A stretch of 64,000 nucleotides of DNA from Pagrus major (GCF_040436345.1 NC_133220.1:7132436-7196435), one strand, 5' to 3'; numbered from the stretch's first letter, positions 42,758 through 53,997 are shown. Notes: a model not told the origin generated them from the sequence alone. Made by a program: numbers and translations.

Positions 42758-44191
42758 CTAAGACCAGAGACTAGGCCAATAGCCTGTCCACACTGTCTGC
42801 TCTTTCATTTTTACAGAGACCGTCGCTGGTAATATCTTCAGTGGCAGTTTATTCCGGGTGTCAATGTATGGAAACAGCCTGTCAGTGAAAGTGTGTTTGA
42901 AGGTGTGTATGTGTGTGTTAGTATCAAGATCATAGAACGACAGTTTTCCTTTGTCATAGTCCAGGTGAACCCTGATCCTCTGGAGCTTCTTTACTGCAAG
43001 AACTTTATCTGGGAGTGGCGGTGAGACGGCTTTGTATATTCCATCACGGAGACAAATTTCCCAGTATCCATCTAGTATTTGTCCCTTTCTCTTGACAGAC
43101 TCCCTTAAGACACCTAGGGCCAAAGCTTCATCATTTCTAACCTCAACATCCCAGCCATGAGTCCCTGAGTTAAAGGCCTCAGAGCCGAGGACAACGCAAT
43201 TAAAGTGAAACCTCTCTAGGTTTTCAGGAAGCTTCAGTTTCTGTCCACATCTCACACTGGTCAGATCTTCAGAGATGATGAGTTCTGGGTTGGCTGTGTT
43301 TGGATCCAGAATCACAGGAGTGTAGGAGACCAACTCCTTCATCTTGTTCCAGATGTTGAATGTCAGGTTGCCCAGGTGTTTGGCCACATCTATCAGCGCT
43401 CCTGAGACCAGCTGTGGATCATCCAGCAGGGGGCGCTGCTGGACTCTTTTCACTGCAGCCTTGTAGTTCTGCAGGAATGGGGCATCTTCAGCTCTCAACT
43501 CCCTCTCTGTGGCTTTGATTGTGACTGACAGAGCTGCTATCTCTCTGCTCAGAGCCTCAATCTTCTTCTTCATCATCATACTTTTCTGCACCTCTTCCTC
43601 CCTCAGAGCAGTGATCCTGGCCTCCTCTTCCTCTTGTAGAAACTGATGAAGCTTCTTAAACTGCTCTTTAATCTGACTCTCTGTGTGTCGGGCCTGGACC
43701 TTCACGTGTTCTGCTGTTTGATCAAAGTTTCCTTTAACTTGTTCAAAGTGCTTCAGTTTGTCCTGTAAGGGCTTCAGGGATTTCCGAAGCTCCTCTTTGT
43801 GATCCTGTGCAGCTTCATCGATTGGTCTGAATTTGTGGTTGTTGTGTGTTGTTGAATCTCTGCAGATGACACACACTGGATCCTGATGATCCAGACAGAA
43901 GAGTTTGAGTTTCTCACCATGCAGACTGCAGAGAGACTCAGATTCTGCTGATGCTCTCTGGTCTCTCTCCTGTAGGAAGGTCTCACACAGGTTCTTTAAT
44001 GCCAGGTTACGAGGTGGATCACTCAACAAAGATATTTCCAAACAAACTGGACACTTGAGTATTTTTGTCTCTCTCCACCATGTCTGCAGACAGACTTTAC
44101 AGAAGCTGTGGCTGCATGACAAAACAACAGGATCTTTAAAGATGTCATGGCAGACCGGACAAGAAAGATCCTTTTCTGACTGAGAAGACAT
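42758..44191 (-). CDS. TRIM35/A33-like E3 ubiquitin ligase, array gene 3 (477 aa)
   Basis: Intact single coding exon with all RING and B-box 2 ligands. The SPRY loops are those of gene 1 ([34 protein letters not shown]), and the upstream block (44290-44640) is nearly identical to that of gene 1. The RING end (TKILKCPVC) and the tail ([12 protein letters not shown]) are those of gene 2. The PRY segment has its own change ([18 protein letters not shown]). It looks like a mosaic of neighbouring copies. One RING-spacing residue differs (CKVCLQ for CKDCLQ) without touching a ligand. Confidence 0.93.
   Translation of the reverse strand: MSSQSEKDLSCPVCHDIFKDPVVLSCSHSFCKVCLQTWWRETKILKCPVCLEISLLSDPPRNLALKNLCETFLQERDQRASAESESLCSLHGEKLKLFCLDHQDPVCVICRDSTTHNNHKFRPIDEAAQDHKEELRKSLKPLQDKLKHFEQVKGNFDQTAEHVKVQARHTESQIKEQFKKLHQFLQEEEEARITALREEEVQKSMMMKKKIEALSREIAALSVTIKATERELRAEDAPFLQNYKAAVKRVQQRPLLDDPQLVSGALIDVAKHLGNLTFNIWNKMKELVSYTPVILDPNTANPELIISEDLTSVRCGQKLKLPENLERFHFNCVVLGSEAFNSGTHGWDVEVRNDEALALGVLRESVKRKGQILDGYWEICLRDGIYKAVSPPLPDKVLAVKKLQRIRVHLDYDKGKLSFYDLDTNTHIHTFKHTFTDRLFPYIDTRNKLPLKILPATVSVKMKEQTVWTGYWPSLWS
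43423..43438 (+). promoter_or_regulatory. CTCF-like motif inside TRIM gene 3 coding sequence
   Basis: Same 16-base core, codon position and orientation as in the other copies. Confidence 0.5.
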
Positions 44192-44243
44192 TTGAAGCTG
44201 AAAACAATGAAGGCAGACAGGGACGACGGCAAGTCAAGTTGAA

Positions 44244-44255
44244 AGTTTTGCTTTC
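44244..44255 (-). promoter_or_regulatory. ISRE-like element upstream of TRIM gene 3
   Basis: AGTTTTGCTTTC on the plus strand, 53 bases before the ATG. Confidence 0.5.
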
Positions 44256-44670
44256 CCTTCGTGTCGTAGCTCCTCTGAAACTTCTGTATATGATGTGAAA
44301 ACAGCAGCAGGTTGAAGTACAGTATTTCCAATAATCCCAGTATTTCTTCCTTTGTGCAGTCTCTTCGTGGAAATTGGTCTGACTCATGAAGATCTGTGGA
44401 ATGAGGAACATAGCGCACACACCCATAAGGTGCATGCAACCACGCCTTATGTGCAGGTGCATTTCCAGTTGGCCCTGCTGGCATTGGCCAGCCCTGAAAT
44501 CTGATTGCATGACTCTGAAGTGAAAGGTATGGTGTTAGTTCGAAAATAGTTTTGACCAGGTATTGTGATGTTTGGTTTCTGTGGTGTTGTGATTGGTATG
44601 TAAGAAACTGAGACAATGTAGTGTTGGTCATTAAAGGATATGAGAAACAGTTAAATAGTGCTATTTCAAT

Positions 44671-44693
44671 GTGTGTGTGTGTGTGTGTGTGTG
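44671..44693 (+). repeat. (GT)11 microsatellite in the gene 3 upstream block
   Basis: A pure GT run. The matching position upstream of gene 1 (about 37490-37508) has a shorter, interrupted run. Confidence 0.9.
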
Positions 44694-44883
44694 ATACTTG
44701 ACGCCACGCCTGCATAACTTTCTCTGTCACATCACAAACACTTATTGTGTTATCTTTGCATAACTTACTCATTTAATTTGGGTAAGTTTTACACATGAAG
44801 ATCAGTTTACTGGTCATGTTTAGTTGTTATCAGGCGGTGAAAGCAGTTGTATGATGTCATCTGCCTCTGGAGGAAAAAACAAC

Positions 44884-44912
44884 CCTGATGATGTCACAGT
44901 GATGTCATCAGG
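44884..44912. promoter_or_regulatory. Near-palindrome with two TGATGTCA words (copy 3)
   Basis: Identical to copy 2 over the 29 bases; about 0.7 kb upstream of TRIM gene 3. Confidence 0.35.
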
Positions 44913-45666
44913 TTAATCTCAGATGTGAGTTTGGAGACTAAAAATGTACAACAGAAATCTCTTTCAAACTGTATTTGTGGAGTTTGAAAGATGTTCATGT
45001 TAACAGGCAGGAAGGGTCTGATGGAAGATATTGCCGAGTTGCATTTTGGGAAATGTAGGATGTAGGAAGTGTTTTCAGAGATTCACCAGAAATTCAAAAT
45101 GCTGCTTTGATTACACCAGTTTTCTTTTGTCCATCTCTCTCAACTACCTCAACTTAGAGTTACAATACTCCTGTAAATCACTGGAGTATTATAAAATAAA
45201 TCACAATGCACAGTTGGTTTTCAAGTAGAAAATTGGCCCAATGAAAGTTATTTGTGTAATCATACTCTCTTCATCCCGTTTCAGTTTTTATCCTCTCTCT
45301 TCTGTGGTGTTTCATTCTGTCAAGGCTGAAATTAATAACTGCAGGATGAAACCCTGCTTCTATAGAAAATTAAGTGTGGCCACTTATTTTCACAAGAAGT
45401 CCACATTATCATGAACTGCTCTCGGCTTCTGTACTTTTCTATGGTGGCATAATATACAATATTATGAGTTAAGTGCTTTGTAATATGTTTTCATTCTCAA
45501 ATACCGCACCTTTTTCCTAAAGATTAGACTCAAAAGTATATAGTACTTTAAAAATATTTTGACTGAATCCTGGAAATCTTGGATTTACTTTAAAGTACTT
45601 TAAATTATAGGTTTTTAACTCAAGCTTGAAATCAATGGACAATCTAAAACCATTTAAATTGTATTC

Positions 45667-45672
45667 TTTATT
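45667..45672 (-). terminator. Poly(A) signal, TRIM gene 4
   Basis: AATAAA on the minus strand in the shared 3' block, about 1.08 kb past the stop codon. Confidence 0.6.
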
Positions 45673-46752
45673 GGTTTAAGAATTAAAAGTGATTCATCAT
45701 AACACAGTCAGTAATGTACCGTTTACATTCATAAAACTCACCTGCCTCTCATACATAGTAACTTACAGTGAGTTCAAAATTAAGCCTGAATCTAAAGTCT
45801 TTAATTTCAGAAGAAGTAATCACTCTGTTTAGATAATGACTGATAGTACAGGATAATAACAACTACAAAAAAACAACAAATATTAAAAAATGATAATCAG
45901 ACAAAACCAGGATATTTTTGATGAGACAGGACAGTTTTTAGCAATAGACTCAGGGAAGCTAAAACTTGATCTTAACCCTAAGCAAGTGTTTTTTGTGCCT
46001 ACACCTCACCAGACCATAACCAGTGTTGTCACAGCATTGAATTTAAAAGTGAACATAAAGTAAAGTAGCGTTTTAACAAAGGCTATTAAAGTACAGTTGT
46101 AGGTTTGCAGAACTGCAATATTTATTCTGGTGATTAGGTTGCTGAGCGAAAAAAGTGAAAGTTGTGGTTAAGATAATTCTACAACGTTGTCTTTATTACA
46201 TGATTTTATTTGTAAATGTATAATGTCCTGCTATGGAGGCCTATATATATGTATATACACGCTGCTAGGCATCTTGTTATTTAATAACAAGAGATTTTCA
46301 TCACAATGTTGATTTATATTATGTAATTCTGTACTCTTATTTCATCTGTGAATAAATTATTTGACTTTTAAAATTCAAGCATCATTATCAACATCAAATA
46401 TTCAGCATCAAACACACTCTAGTATATGCATACATGATGTAACATCATCTTATTAAAAGTAAGAAATAAAACAATATGAGTAACAAAATCAAAAGCTTTT
46501 TTTCATTTAACACTATCAGTACATTTTTTGAAAGAGCTAACGATCAGAAACTCACAACATGGTTCATAAATGTTCCTAAAACACTGACGCTCCTCTGTTC
46601 ATTCATATACATTCATGTGTTCTAAACCTGACAAACTCAAACTGTTTCAAATGTCATAAAAATACATTTTTGTTTCATAAAAACTCATAGAACTTGTAGT
46701 ATCACTGATATGCTAAGTAGCCTTACTTAACCTGAAATAATCTATAGCATGC

Positions 46753-48195
46753 CTAACTGGAAGTAGACTGGAACCTAGACCAGAAGCCTGTCCACACTGT
46801 CTGCTCTTCCATTTTTACAGAGACCGTCACTGGTAATATCTTCAGTGGCAGTTTATTCCGGGTGCCAATGTATGGAAACAGCCTGTCAGTGAAAGTGTGT
46901 TTGAAGGTGTGTATGTGTGTGTTAGTATCAAGATCATAGAACGACAGTTTTCCTTTGTCATAGTCCAGGTGAACTCTGATCCTCTGGAGATCCTTTACTG
47001 CAAGAACTTTATCTGGGAGTGGGCGGGAGACAGCTGTGTATTTTCCATCAAGAAGACAAAGTTCCAAGTATCCAGTCAGTATAAGTCCCTTTCTCTGGAC
47101 AGACTCCCTTAAGACACCTAGGGCCCAAAATTCATCATTGATAACCTCAACATCCCAGTCATGAGTCCCTGAGTTTAAAGCCTCAGAGCCGAGGACACAG
47201 CGGTGCATTTCTATCCTCTCTGGGTTTGTAGGAAGCTTCAGTTTCTGTTCAAATCGCACACTTGTGAGCTCTTCAGACACAAAGAGTTCTGGATTGGCTG
47301 TGTTTGGATCCAGAATCACAGGAGTGTAGGAGACCATCTCCTTCATCTTGTTCCAGATGTTGAAGGTCAGGTTGCCCAGGTGTTTGGCCACATTTATCAG
47401 AGCTCCTGAGTCTAGCTGTGGATCATCCAGCAGGGGGCGCTGCTGGACTCTCTCCACTGCAGCCTTGTAGTTCTGCAGGAATGAGACGTCTTTAGCTCTC
47501 AGTTCCTCCTCTGTGGCTTTGATTGTGACTGACAGAGCTGCTATCTGTCTGCTCAGAGCCTCAATCTTGTTCTTCATCCTTTTACTTTTCTGCACCTCTT
47601 CCTCCTTCAGAGCAGTGATCCTGGCCTCCTCTTCCTCTTGTAGAAACTGATGAAGCTTCTTAAACTGCTCTTTAATCTGACTCTCTGTGTGTCGGGCCTG
47701 GACCTTAATGTGTTCTGCTGTTTGATCAAAGTTTCCTTTAACTTGTTCAAAGTGCTTCAGTTTCTCCTGTAAGGGCTTCAGGGACTTCCGAAGCTTCTGT
47801 TTGTGAGCCTGTGCAGCTTCATCGATGGGACTGAATGTGTGTTTCTTGTGAGATTTTGAATCTCTACAGATGACACACACTGGCTCCTGATGGTCCAGAC
47901 AGAAGAGTTTGAGTTTCTCACCGTGTAGACTGCAGAGAGACTCAGACTCTGCTGATGCTCTCTGGTCTCTCTCCTGTAGGAAGGTCTCACACAGGTTCTT
48001 TAATGCCAGATTACGAGGTGGATCACTCAACAAAGATATTTCCAAACAAACTGGACACTTGTGTATTTGTGTCTCTCTCCACCATGTCTGCAGACAGTCT
48101 TTACAGCAGCTGTGGCTGCATGACAAAACAACAGGATCTTTAAAGACGTCATAGCAGACCGGACAAAAAAGATCCTTTTCTGATTGAGAAGACAT
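46753..48195 (-). CDS. TRIM35/A33-like E3 ubiquitin ligase, array gene 4 (480 aa)
   Basis: Intact single coding exon with every RING and B-box 2 ligand. An extra cysteine precedes the fifth RING ligand ([10 protein letters not shown] for [10 protein letters not shown]), and His15 is Tyr (CPVCYDVF). The coiled coil is gene 2-like ([18 protein letters not shown]). The SPRY has its own variants ([52 protein letters not shown]). The tail is the longest of the set ([15 protein letters not shown]). It keeps the ISRE-like site and the acceptor before the ATG. Confidence 0.93.
   Translation of the reverse strand: MSSQSEKDLFCPVCYDVFKDPVVLSCSHSCCKDCLQTWWRETQIHKCPVCLEISLLSDPPRNLALKNLCETFLQERDQRASAESESLCSLHGEKLKLFCLDHQEPVCVICRDSKSHKKHTFSPIDEAAQAHKQKLRKSLKPLQEKLKHFEQVKGNFDQTAEHIKVQARHTESQIKEQFKKLHQFLQEEEEARITALKEEEVQKSKRMKNKIEALSRQIAALSVTIKATEEELRAKDVSFLQNYKAAVERVQQRPLLDDPQLDSGALINVAKHLGNLTFNIWNKMKEMVSYTPVILDPNTANPELFVSEELTSVRFEQKLKLPTNPERIEMHRCVLGSEALNSGTHDWDVEVINDEFWALGVLRESVQRKGLILTGYLELCLLDGKYTAVSRPLPDKVLAVKDLQRIRVHLDYDKGKLSFYDLDTNTHIHTFKHTFTDRLFPYIGTRNKLPLKILPVTVSVKMEEQTVWTGFWSRFQSTSS
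47427..47442 (+). promoter_or_regulatory. CTCF-like motif inside TRIM gene 4 coding sequence
   Basis: Same 16-base core, codon position and orientation as in the other copies. Confidence 0.5.
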
Positions 48196-48247
48196 TTGAA
48201 GCTGAAAACAATGAAGGCAGACGGGGACGACGGCAAATCAAGTTGAA

Positions 48248-48259
48248 AGTTTTGCTTTC
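48248..48259 (-). promoter_or_regulatory. ISRE-like element upstream of TRIM gene 4
   Basis: AGTTTTGCTTTC on the plus strand, 53 bases before the ATG; the following bases (acctcg) differ from genes 1-3. Confidence 0.5.
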
Positions 48260-49424
48260 ACCTCGTGTCGTAGCTCCTCTGAAACTTCTGTTTATGATGT
48301 GAAATCAGCAGCAGGTTGAAGTACAGTATTCCAATAATCCCAGTATTTCTTCCTTCGTACAGCCTCGTTGTGGAGATTGGTCTGGTTTGTGAAGATCTGT
48401 GGAATGAGGAACCCACGTAGTGCACACACACACACACGCGTTACGTGCAGGGGCATGTCCAGAAGTTGGCCCTGCTGGCATTGGCCACCCCTGAAATCTG
48501 ATTGCATTACTCTGAAGTGAAAGGTATGGTGTTAGTTTGAAGAGTAGTTTTAATTGGGTATTGTGATTTTCTTTTGTATAAAGCCTTTTACTTTCAGGGT
48601 CTGATGAAAGACGCTGTTGAGTTGCACTTTGGGAAATGTAGGATCAAGTGTTTTCAGAGATTCACCAACATTAGGGACTTAAATTCAAAATGCTGCTTTG
48701 ATTACACCAGTTTTCTTTTGTCCATCTCTCTCAAGTGCCTCAACTTTTTTAGATCTGCAATACTCCTGTAAATCACTGGAGTATTATAAAATAAATCACA
48801 ATGCACAGTTGGTTTTAAAGTAGAAAATTGTCCCAATGAAAGTTATTTGTGTAATCATACCCTCTTCATCCTGTTTAAGTTTTCATCCTTTCTCTTCTGT
48901 GGTGTTTTATTCTGTCAAGGCTGAAAGGAATAACTGCAATATGAAACCCTGCTTCTATAGAAAATGAAGTGAGGCAACTTATTTTCACAAGAAGTCCACA
49001 TTATCAGAAAAACATGTTTGAGATAAAACTGAACGTGAAGAAACATGATTTACTTTGAGATAACTTCAGATGTAGACACAACAAGCTTGAAAATATTCTC
49101 CACAATGGCAGCTGCTCTCAGCTTCTGCACTTTTCTGTGGTGGCATAATATAAAATATTATTATGAGTTAAGTGCTTTGTAATATGTTTTCATTCTCAAA
49201 TCCCACACCTTTTTCCTGAATATTAGAATTTTAAATGTTTAAAATATGACTTCAGTGTCAAAACATGACATCTTTTTCTCGTTTGACTCAAACAAATATG
49301 ATCTTTTAAAAATATTTTGACTGAATCCTGGAAATCTTTAATTTTCTTTAAAGTACTTTAAATTATAGGTTTTTAACTCAAGCTTGAAATCAATGGACAA
49401 CCTGAAACCATTTAAATTGTATTC

Positions 49425-49430
49425 TTTATT
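49425..49430 (-). terminator. Poly(A) signal, TRIM gene 5
   Basis: AATAAA on the minus strand in the shared 3' block, about 1.29 kb past the stop codon. Confidence 0.55.
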
Positions 49431-50718
49431 GGTTTAAGAATTAAAAGTGATTCATCAGAACACAGTCAGTAATGTACCGTTTACATTCATAATACTCACC
49501 CGCCTCTCATACATAGTAATTTACAGTGAGTTCAAAATTAAGCCTGAATCTAAAGTCTTTAATTTCGAAAAGAAGTAATCACTCTGTTAAGATAATGACT
49601 GATAGTACAGGATAATAACAACAACAAAAAAACAACAAATATTGAAAAATGATCATCAGACAAAACCAGGACATTTTTGACGAGACGGGACAGTTTTTAG
49701 CAACAGACTCAGGTAAGCTAAGTTAAAACTTGATCGTAACCTTAACCACGTGGTTTTTGTGCCTAAACCTCAACACATTTCTTACAAATACCACCTTCAG
49801 ATTACATATGAGCTGACTTTCATGTCAGATGCTATGAGAAAATAGTGTCAGAGTGCTAGTTTAGCGAGAGACCACTGTTCGAGACGGTTCCCGCAATTTA
49901 AGATGCAACAAAACCGGATATTTTTGATGAGACAAGACCATTTTTGCTTTGCAACAGAAGCAGGGAAGCTAAAACTTGATCTTAACCCTAAGCAAGTGTT
50001 TATTTTTCTTCCCAAACGTCACCAGACCATAACCAGTGTTGTCACAGCATTACATTTGAAAGTGAACATAAAGTAAAGGAGCGTTTTAACACAGGCTATT
50101 AACAGTAAAGTATAGTTGTAGGTAACATATCCCTGGTTTGCAGAACTGCAGTATTTATTCTGACGATTGGGTTGCTCAACAAGAAATGTGAAAGTTGTGG
50201 TTAAGATAATTCTACAACATTGTCTTCATTACATGATTTAACTTCATTTACAATGATTTAAAATGTTTTGTTAAATGTTAAAATGTCTGGCTATATAGGC
50301 CCATATATATGCTGCTTGATATGCATCTTGATCTTTAATTATCAATAATTTAAGAGCTTTTCATCACAATGTTGATTTATGTTATGTAATTCTGTACTCT
50401 CATTATTTGATTTTTAAAAATCAAACATCATTATCAGCATCAAATATTCAGAATCACTATATACACACACGATGTAACCTCATCATCTTATTCAATGGTT
50501 CATAAATGTTCATGAAACACCAACGCTCCTCTGTTCATTCATATACATTCATGTGTTTTTAACCTGTAGACACACAGAGAGGCTCAAGTTTCATTATAAC
50601 TCCAAGAACTTGTCGTATCACTGATACGCCAAATGATGACATGAGTCGGCTTACCTCACCTGAAAATAATAACACATAACATGTCCAGCTAAGACTAGAG
50701 ACTAGTCCAGAAGCCTGT

Positions 50719-52122
50719 CTACATTGTCTGGTGTTTGATTTTTCCAGAGACCATCACTGGTAATATCTTCAGTGGTAGTTTATTCCAGGTACCAATGTAT
50801 GGAAACATCCCGTCAGTGAAAGTGTGTGTGAAGGTGTGTATGTGTGTGTTAGTATCAAGATCATAGAACGACAGTTTTCCTTTGTCATAGTCCAGGTGAA
50901 CTCTGATCCTCTGGATATCCTTTACTGCAAGAACTTTATCTGGGAGTGGCGGTGAGACAGCTGTGTATTTTCCATCAAGGAGACATATTCCCAGGTATCC
51001 AGTCAGTATTTGTCCCTTTCTCTGGACAGATTCCCTTAAGACTCCTAGGACCCAAAATGTATCATTACGAACCTCAACATCCCAGTCATGAGTCCCTGAG
51101 TTAAAGGCCTCAGAGCCGAGGACACAGGGGTGCATTTGAATCCTCTCTGGGTTTTCAGGGAGCTTCACTTTCTGTCCACGTCTCACACTGGTCAGATCTC
51201 TAGACAGGATGAGTTCTGAGTCGGCTGTGTTTGGATCCAGAATCACAGGAGTGTAGGAGACCATCTCCTTCATCTTCTTCCAGATGTTGAATGTCAGGTT
51301 GCCCAGGTGTTTGGCCACATCTATCAGAGCTCCTGAGACCAGCTGTGGATCCTCCAGCAGGGGGCGCTGCTGGACTCTTTTCACTGCAGCCTTGTAGTTC
51401 TGCAAGAATGAGACGTCTTCAGCTCTCAGTTCCTCCTCTGTGGCTTTGATTGTGTCTGACAGAGCTGCTATCTCTCTGCTCAGAGCCTCAAGCTTCTTCT
51501 TCATCATCGTACTTTTCTGCTCCTCTTCCTCCCTCAGAGCAGTGATCCTGGTCTCCTCTTCCTCTTGCAGAAACTGATGAAGCTTCTTAAACTGCTCTTT
51601 AATCTGCCTCTCTGTGTGTCGGGCCTGGACCTTCACGTGTTCTGCTGTTTGATCAAAGTTTCCTTTAACTCGTTCAAAGCTTTTCAGTTTCTTCTGTAAG
51701 GGCTTCAGGGATTTCTGGAGCTCCTCTTTGTGATTTTGTGCAGCTTCATCAATTGGTCTGAATTTGTGGTTGTTGTGTGTTTTTGAATCTCTGCAGACAA
51801 GACACACTGGCTCCTGATGCTCCAGACAGAAGAGTTTGAGTTTCTCACCGTGCAGACTGCAGACAGCCTCAGACCCGGCTGAAGCTCCCTGGTCTCTCTC
51901 CTGTAGGAAGGTCTCACACAGGTTCTTTATCACCAGACTAACAGGTGGTTGGGTTCTTGAAGATCTTCTCTTACAAACTGGACACTCCTGTACAGGCTTC
52001 TCTCTCCACGATGACTGCAGACAGTCTTTACAGAAGCTGTGGCTGCATGACAGGATTACAGGGTCTTTGAAGATGTCATGGCAGACCGGACAGGAGAGAT
52101 CCTTTTCTAATTGAGAAGACAT
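50719..52122 (-). CDS. TRIM35/A33-like E3 ubiquitin ligase, array gene 5, most diverged (467 aa)
   Basis: Intact single coding exon starting at the ATG at 52122 ([11 protein letters not shown]). The frame is open further upstream only through a GTG and crosses a splice acceptor, so that extension was refused. RING ligands are complete, but the region between the last ligands differs ([20 protein letters not shown]), as does the linker ([12 protein letters not shown]). B-box 2 is complete. The SPRY has [13 protein letters not shown] and [21 protein letters not shown]. It ends GKIKHQTM at the same TAG position as gene 1. The upstream block is the most changed of the five: the ISRE-like site is gone. 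This may be the oldest unit or the one least homogenised, as expected at an array edge. Confidence 0.92.
   Translation of the reverse strand: MSSQLEKDLSCPVCHDIFKDPVILSCSHSFCKDCLQSSWREKPVQECPVCKRRSSRTQPPVSLVIKNLCETFLQERDQGASAGSEAVCSLHGEKLKLFCLEHQEPVCLVCRDSKTHNNHKFRPIDEAAQNHKEELQKSLKPLQKKLKSFERVKGNFDQTAEHVKVQARHTERQIKEQFKKLHQFLQEEEETRITALREEEEQKSTMMKKKLEALSREIAALSDTIKATEEELRAEDVSFLQNYKAAVKRVQQRPLLEDPQLVSGALIDVAKHLGNLTFNIWKKMKEMVSYTPVILDPNTADSELILSRDLTSVRRGQKVKLPENPERIQMHPCVLGSEAFNSGTHDWDVEVRNDTFWVLGVLRESVQRKGQILTGYLGICLLDGKYTAVSPPLPDKVLAVKDIQRIRVHLDYDKGKLSFYDLDTNTHIHTFTHTFTDGMFPYIGTWNKLPLKILPVMVSGKIKHQTM
51354..51369 (+). promoter_or_regulatory. CTCF-like motif inside TRIM gene 5 coding sequence
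   Basis: Same 16-base core, codon position and orientation, even though this gene is the most diverged. Confidence 0.5.
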
Positions 52123-52449
52123 TGTTTTTCTAAGTGAAAACACAGCAGGCAGAACAATAATGGAAAAATCAGTAAATCAAAAAAAATCCCTTAAAGTTCC
52201 TGTCACTTTAAGTCATAGCTTCTCTTAATCCCCCATTTGAGATGTAAAATCAGCAGCAGGTTGAAGTGAAATCCAGTAGTCCAGTAACTCCAACTTCTCT
52301 GTCAAATTCCTGAGTTCGGTCAGTTCCTGAATATGAAAGCACTGGACACAAAGTGCAGCAGTGCAAAATGACTTGTGTCATTTGATGCCCAGATATGTAG
52401 AATGAGGAACAAACATCCCACACAGACACACGTGACCACGCCTCAAGTG

Positions 52450-53997
52450 TGTTGTAACTTTTTTGTCACATGACAAATTCTTCTTCTAACACTTTTCTTT
52501 TTGCAAATTCACAATGTACTAAACAAGTATGACAACATTAACAATCTATAGGAGAATATATAATTTCCAAAAAGAACATCAGTATGGTGATTAAATACAA
52601 ACATCTTATAATACAAGATTGACAACTGAATTACAGTGCTTTAAATCATACACTCTGAGGGGAAATGTAATATTAAATATATATGCATAAAAACACGCAC
52701 ACCAAAGACAGAAGAAACAAATAATAAATAAATAACTTTACATACAAGGGGAAGTAGAGTTTTAAGTAGGTTCTCTTATCCAGTGGGAAAATGTTCAAGA
52801 GTATCATAACATTTTTGTGCTTTTATTTAATTTACTAGTTTTAAGTTTTAACAGTTTCACGCATAATTTGCATTCATTCAAGAAAAAAACAAAACTGTTT
52901 TGTAAAATCATACCAAATATTATATCGTCTCTAGAGACAGAAGATGGAAATGACAAATTATTCCTATGTTGTTGTTGCTGGGAGAAACAGCGCCCCTCTG
53001 GGTTGTAATGGTTGGTAAATGTCTCACGCTGTGTGTGGTCAAACTCGGTATTGCACCCTAGCTGAAGTTGTCATTAGAGGATGTTGTTATGGCTCTTTGA
53101 GGTTGTACTGAGCTAATTATCACTATGCTAACAGGCTCACAAAGACAATACTAACATGCTGATGTTTTACAGGAAGTTCACAATGTGCCAGCTAGCACAA
53201 AATTGTGTAGCTGAGGCTGATGGGATTGTCATTAGTTTTGCAAGAAGGCTATTTAGTCATTATGGAGCCCCCTAAGGGTCATGACAAGAATTCCTTCACT
53301 GAGAAGTTGTTTCTGGCCATTAGCACAGGAAACAACCTCCCCCTGAAGATATTACCGTTTGTCTGTGATGATAATTGTGTTGACGATGAGGATTGTGGTG
53401 AAATTCTTGATTACGTTTCCATGTATAAGCAATGTGTTTAAACTCCCACTGAAGATATCAGCAGTTAATGTCTCTGCATTGGTGAAACAAGTAAGTTAAA
53501 AGTTCAGCCAAAAAGGATAATTCAGTCTTTATCTACTCACCCCCATGCTGATGGAAAGTCAGGTGAAGTTTCGTAGTCCACAAAACATTTCTGGAGCTTC
53601 AAAGCAAGACAGTGTTGCAGCATTATCCTAAAAAAATTAAGTAAAAAAAAACAACAGAAAATAAGATAAAATGGCTCTTTCTGACTTTTTACAGATACAT
53701 GGCTCTTCACAGTACAGCCACACTACAAACTTATGATGCTCTTACATTATATGATGCACTGCTGTAGATTAAAGTAGCCAACAGTAGATAAAGTAGTTAA
53801 AATGAGCTCGACCTTAAACATCTACAGCAGGAAAAATTATACATACACATGAACACAGCCGTAATATTAAATGCCAAAACCTTAGCTTGTAGTGGATTAT
53901 TTTCACAGTGTGGTATAAGTACTTCCACTTAATTAAAGACTGTGAATATAGATCAATATTTAGTATAATTTACCATTCTGACAGTTTTAATACTCAC
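52450..53997. other. Non-coding stretch right of the TRIM array; possible long intron of gene 5
   Basis: AT-rich, with no coding exon. It lies between the acceptor just before TRIM gene 5 (exon would start at 52129) and a donor-like CTA|GTGAGT at 53998/53997 on the minus strand. About 53080-53300 is a dispersed repeat. Confidence 0.45.
53080..53300 (+). repeat. Dispersed teleost repeat, second copy of the 33140-33600 family
   Basis: Typical words: 'caatactaacatgctgatgt', 'gctgaggctgatgggattgt' and 'cattagttttgcaagaaggc'. The right-hand part seen at 33140-33600 is mostly absent here. Confidence 0.5.

Larger units (their letters stand above)
34010..52450 (-). repeat. Tandem array of five TRIM gene units (3.6-4.0 kb each)
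   Basis: Each unit, read on the minus strand, has the same parts: an upstream block (about 300-500 bp), one intact coding exon, a 3' block with a conserved poly(A) hexamer and the phrase 'ttgaaatcaatggacaa', a block with 'gagttaagtgctttgtaata', and in most units a block with 'gggaaatgtagga'. ATG-to-ATG distances are 3606, 3577, 4004 and 3927 bp. Homology extends through the spacers, so the units arose by unequal crossing-over and not by retroposition. The last block is missing between genes 1 and 2 and is shortened in others. Confidence 0.9.

Noticed and set aside
52123-52143. Seven-residue N-terminal extension of TRIM gene 5
   Set aside because: It would start with GTG and crosses a good splice acceptor; the ATG at 52122 aligns with the other four genes.
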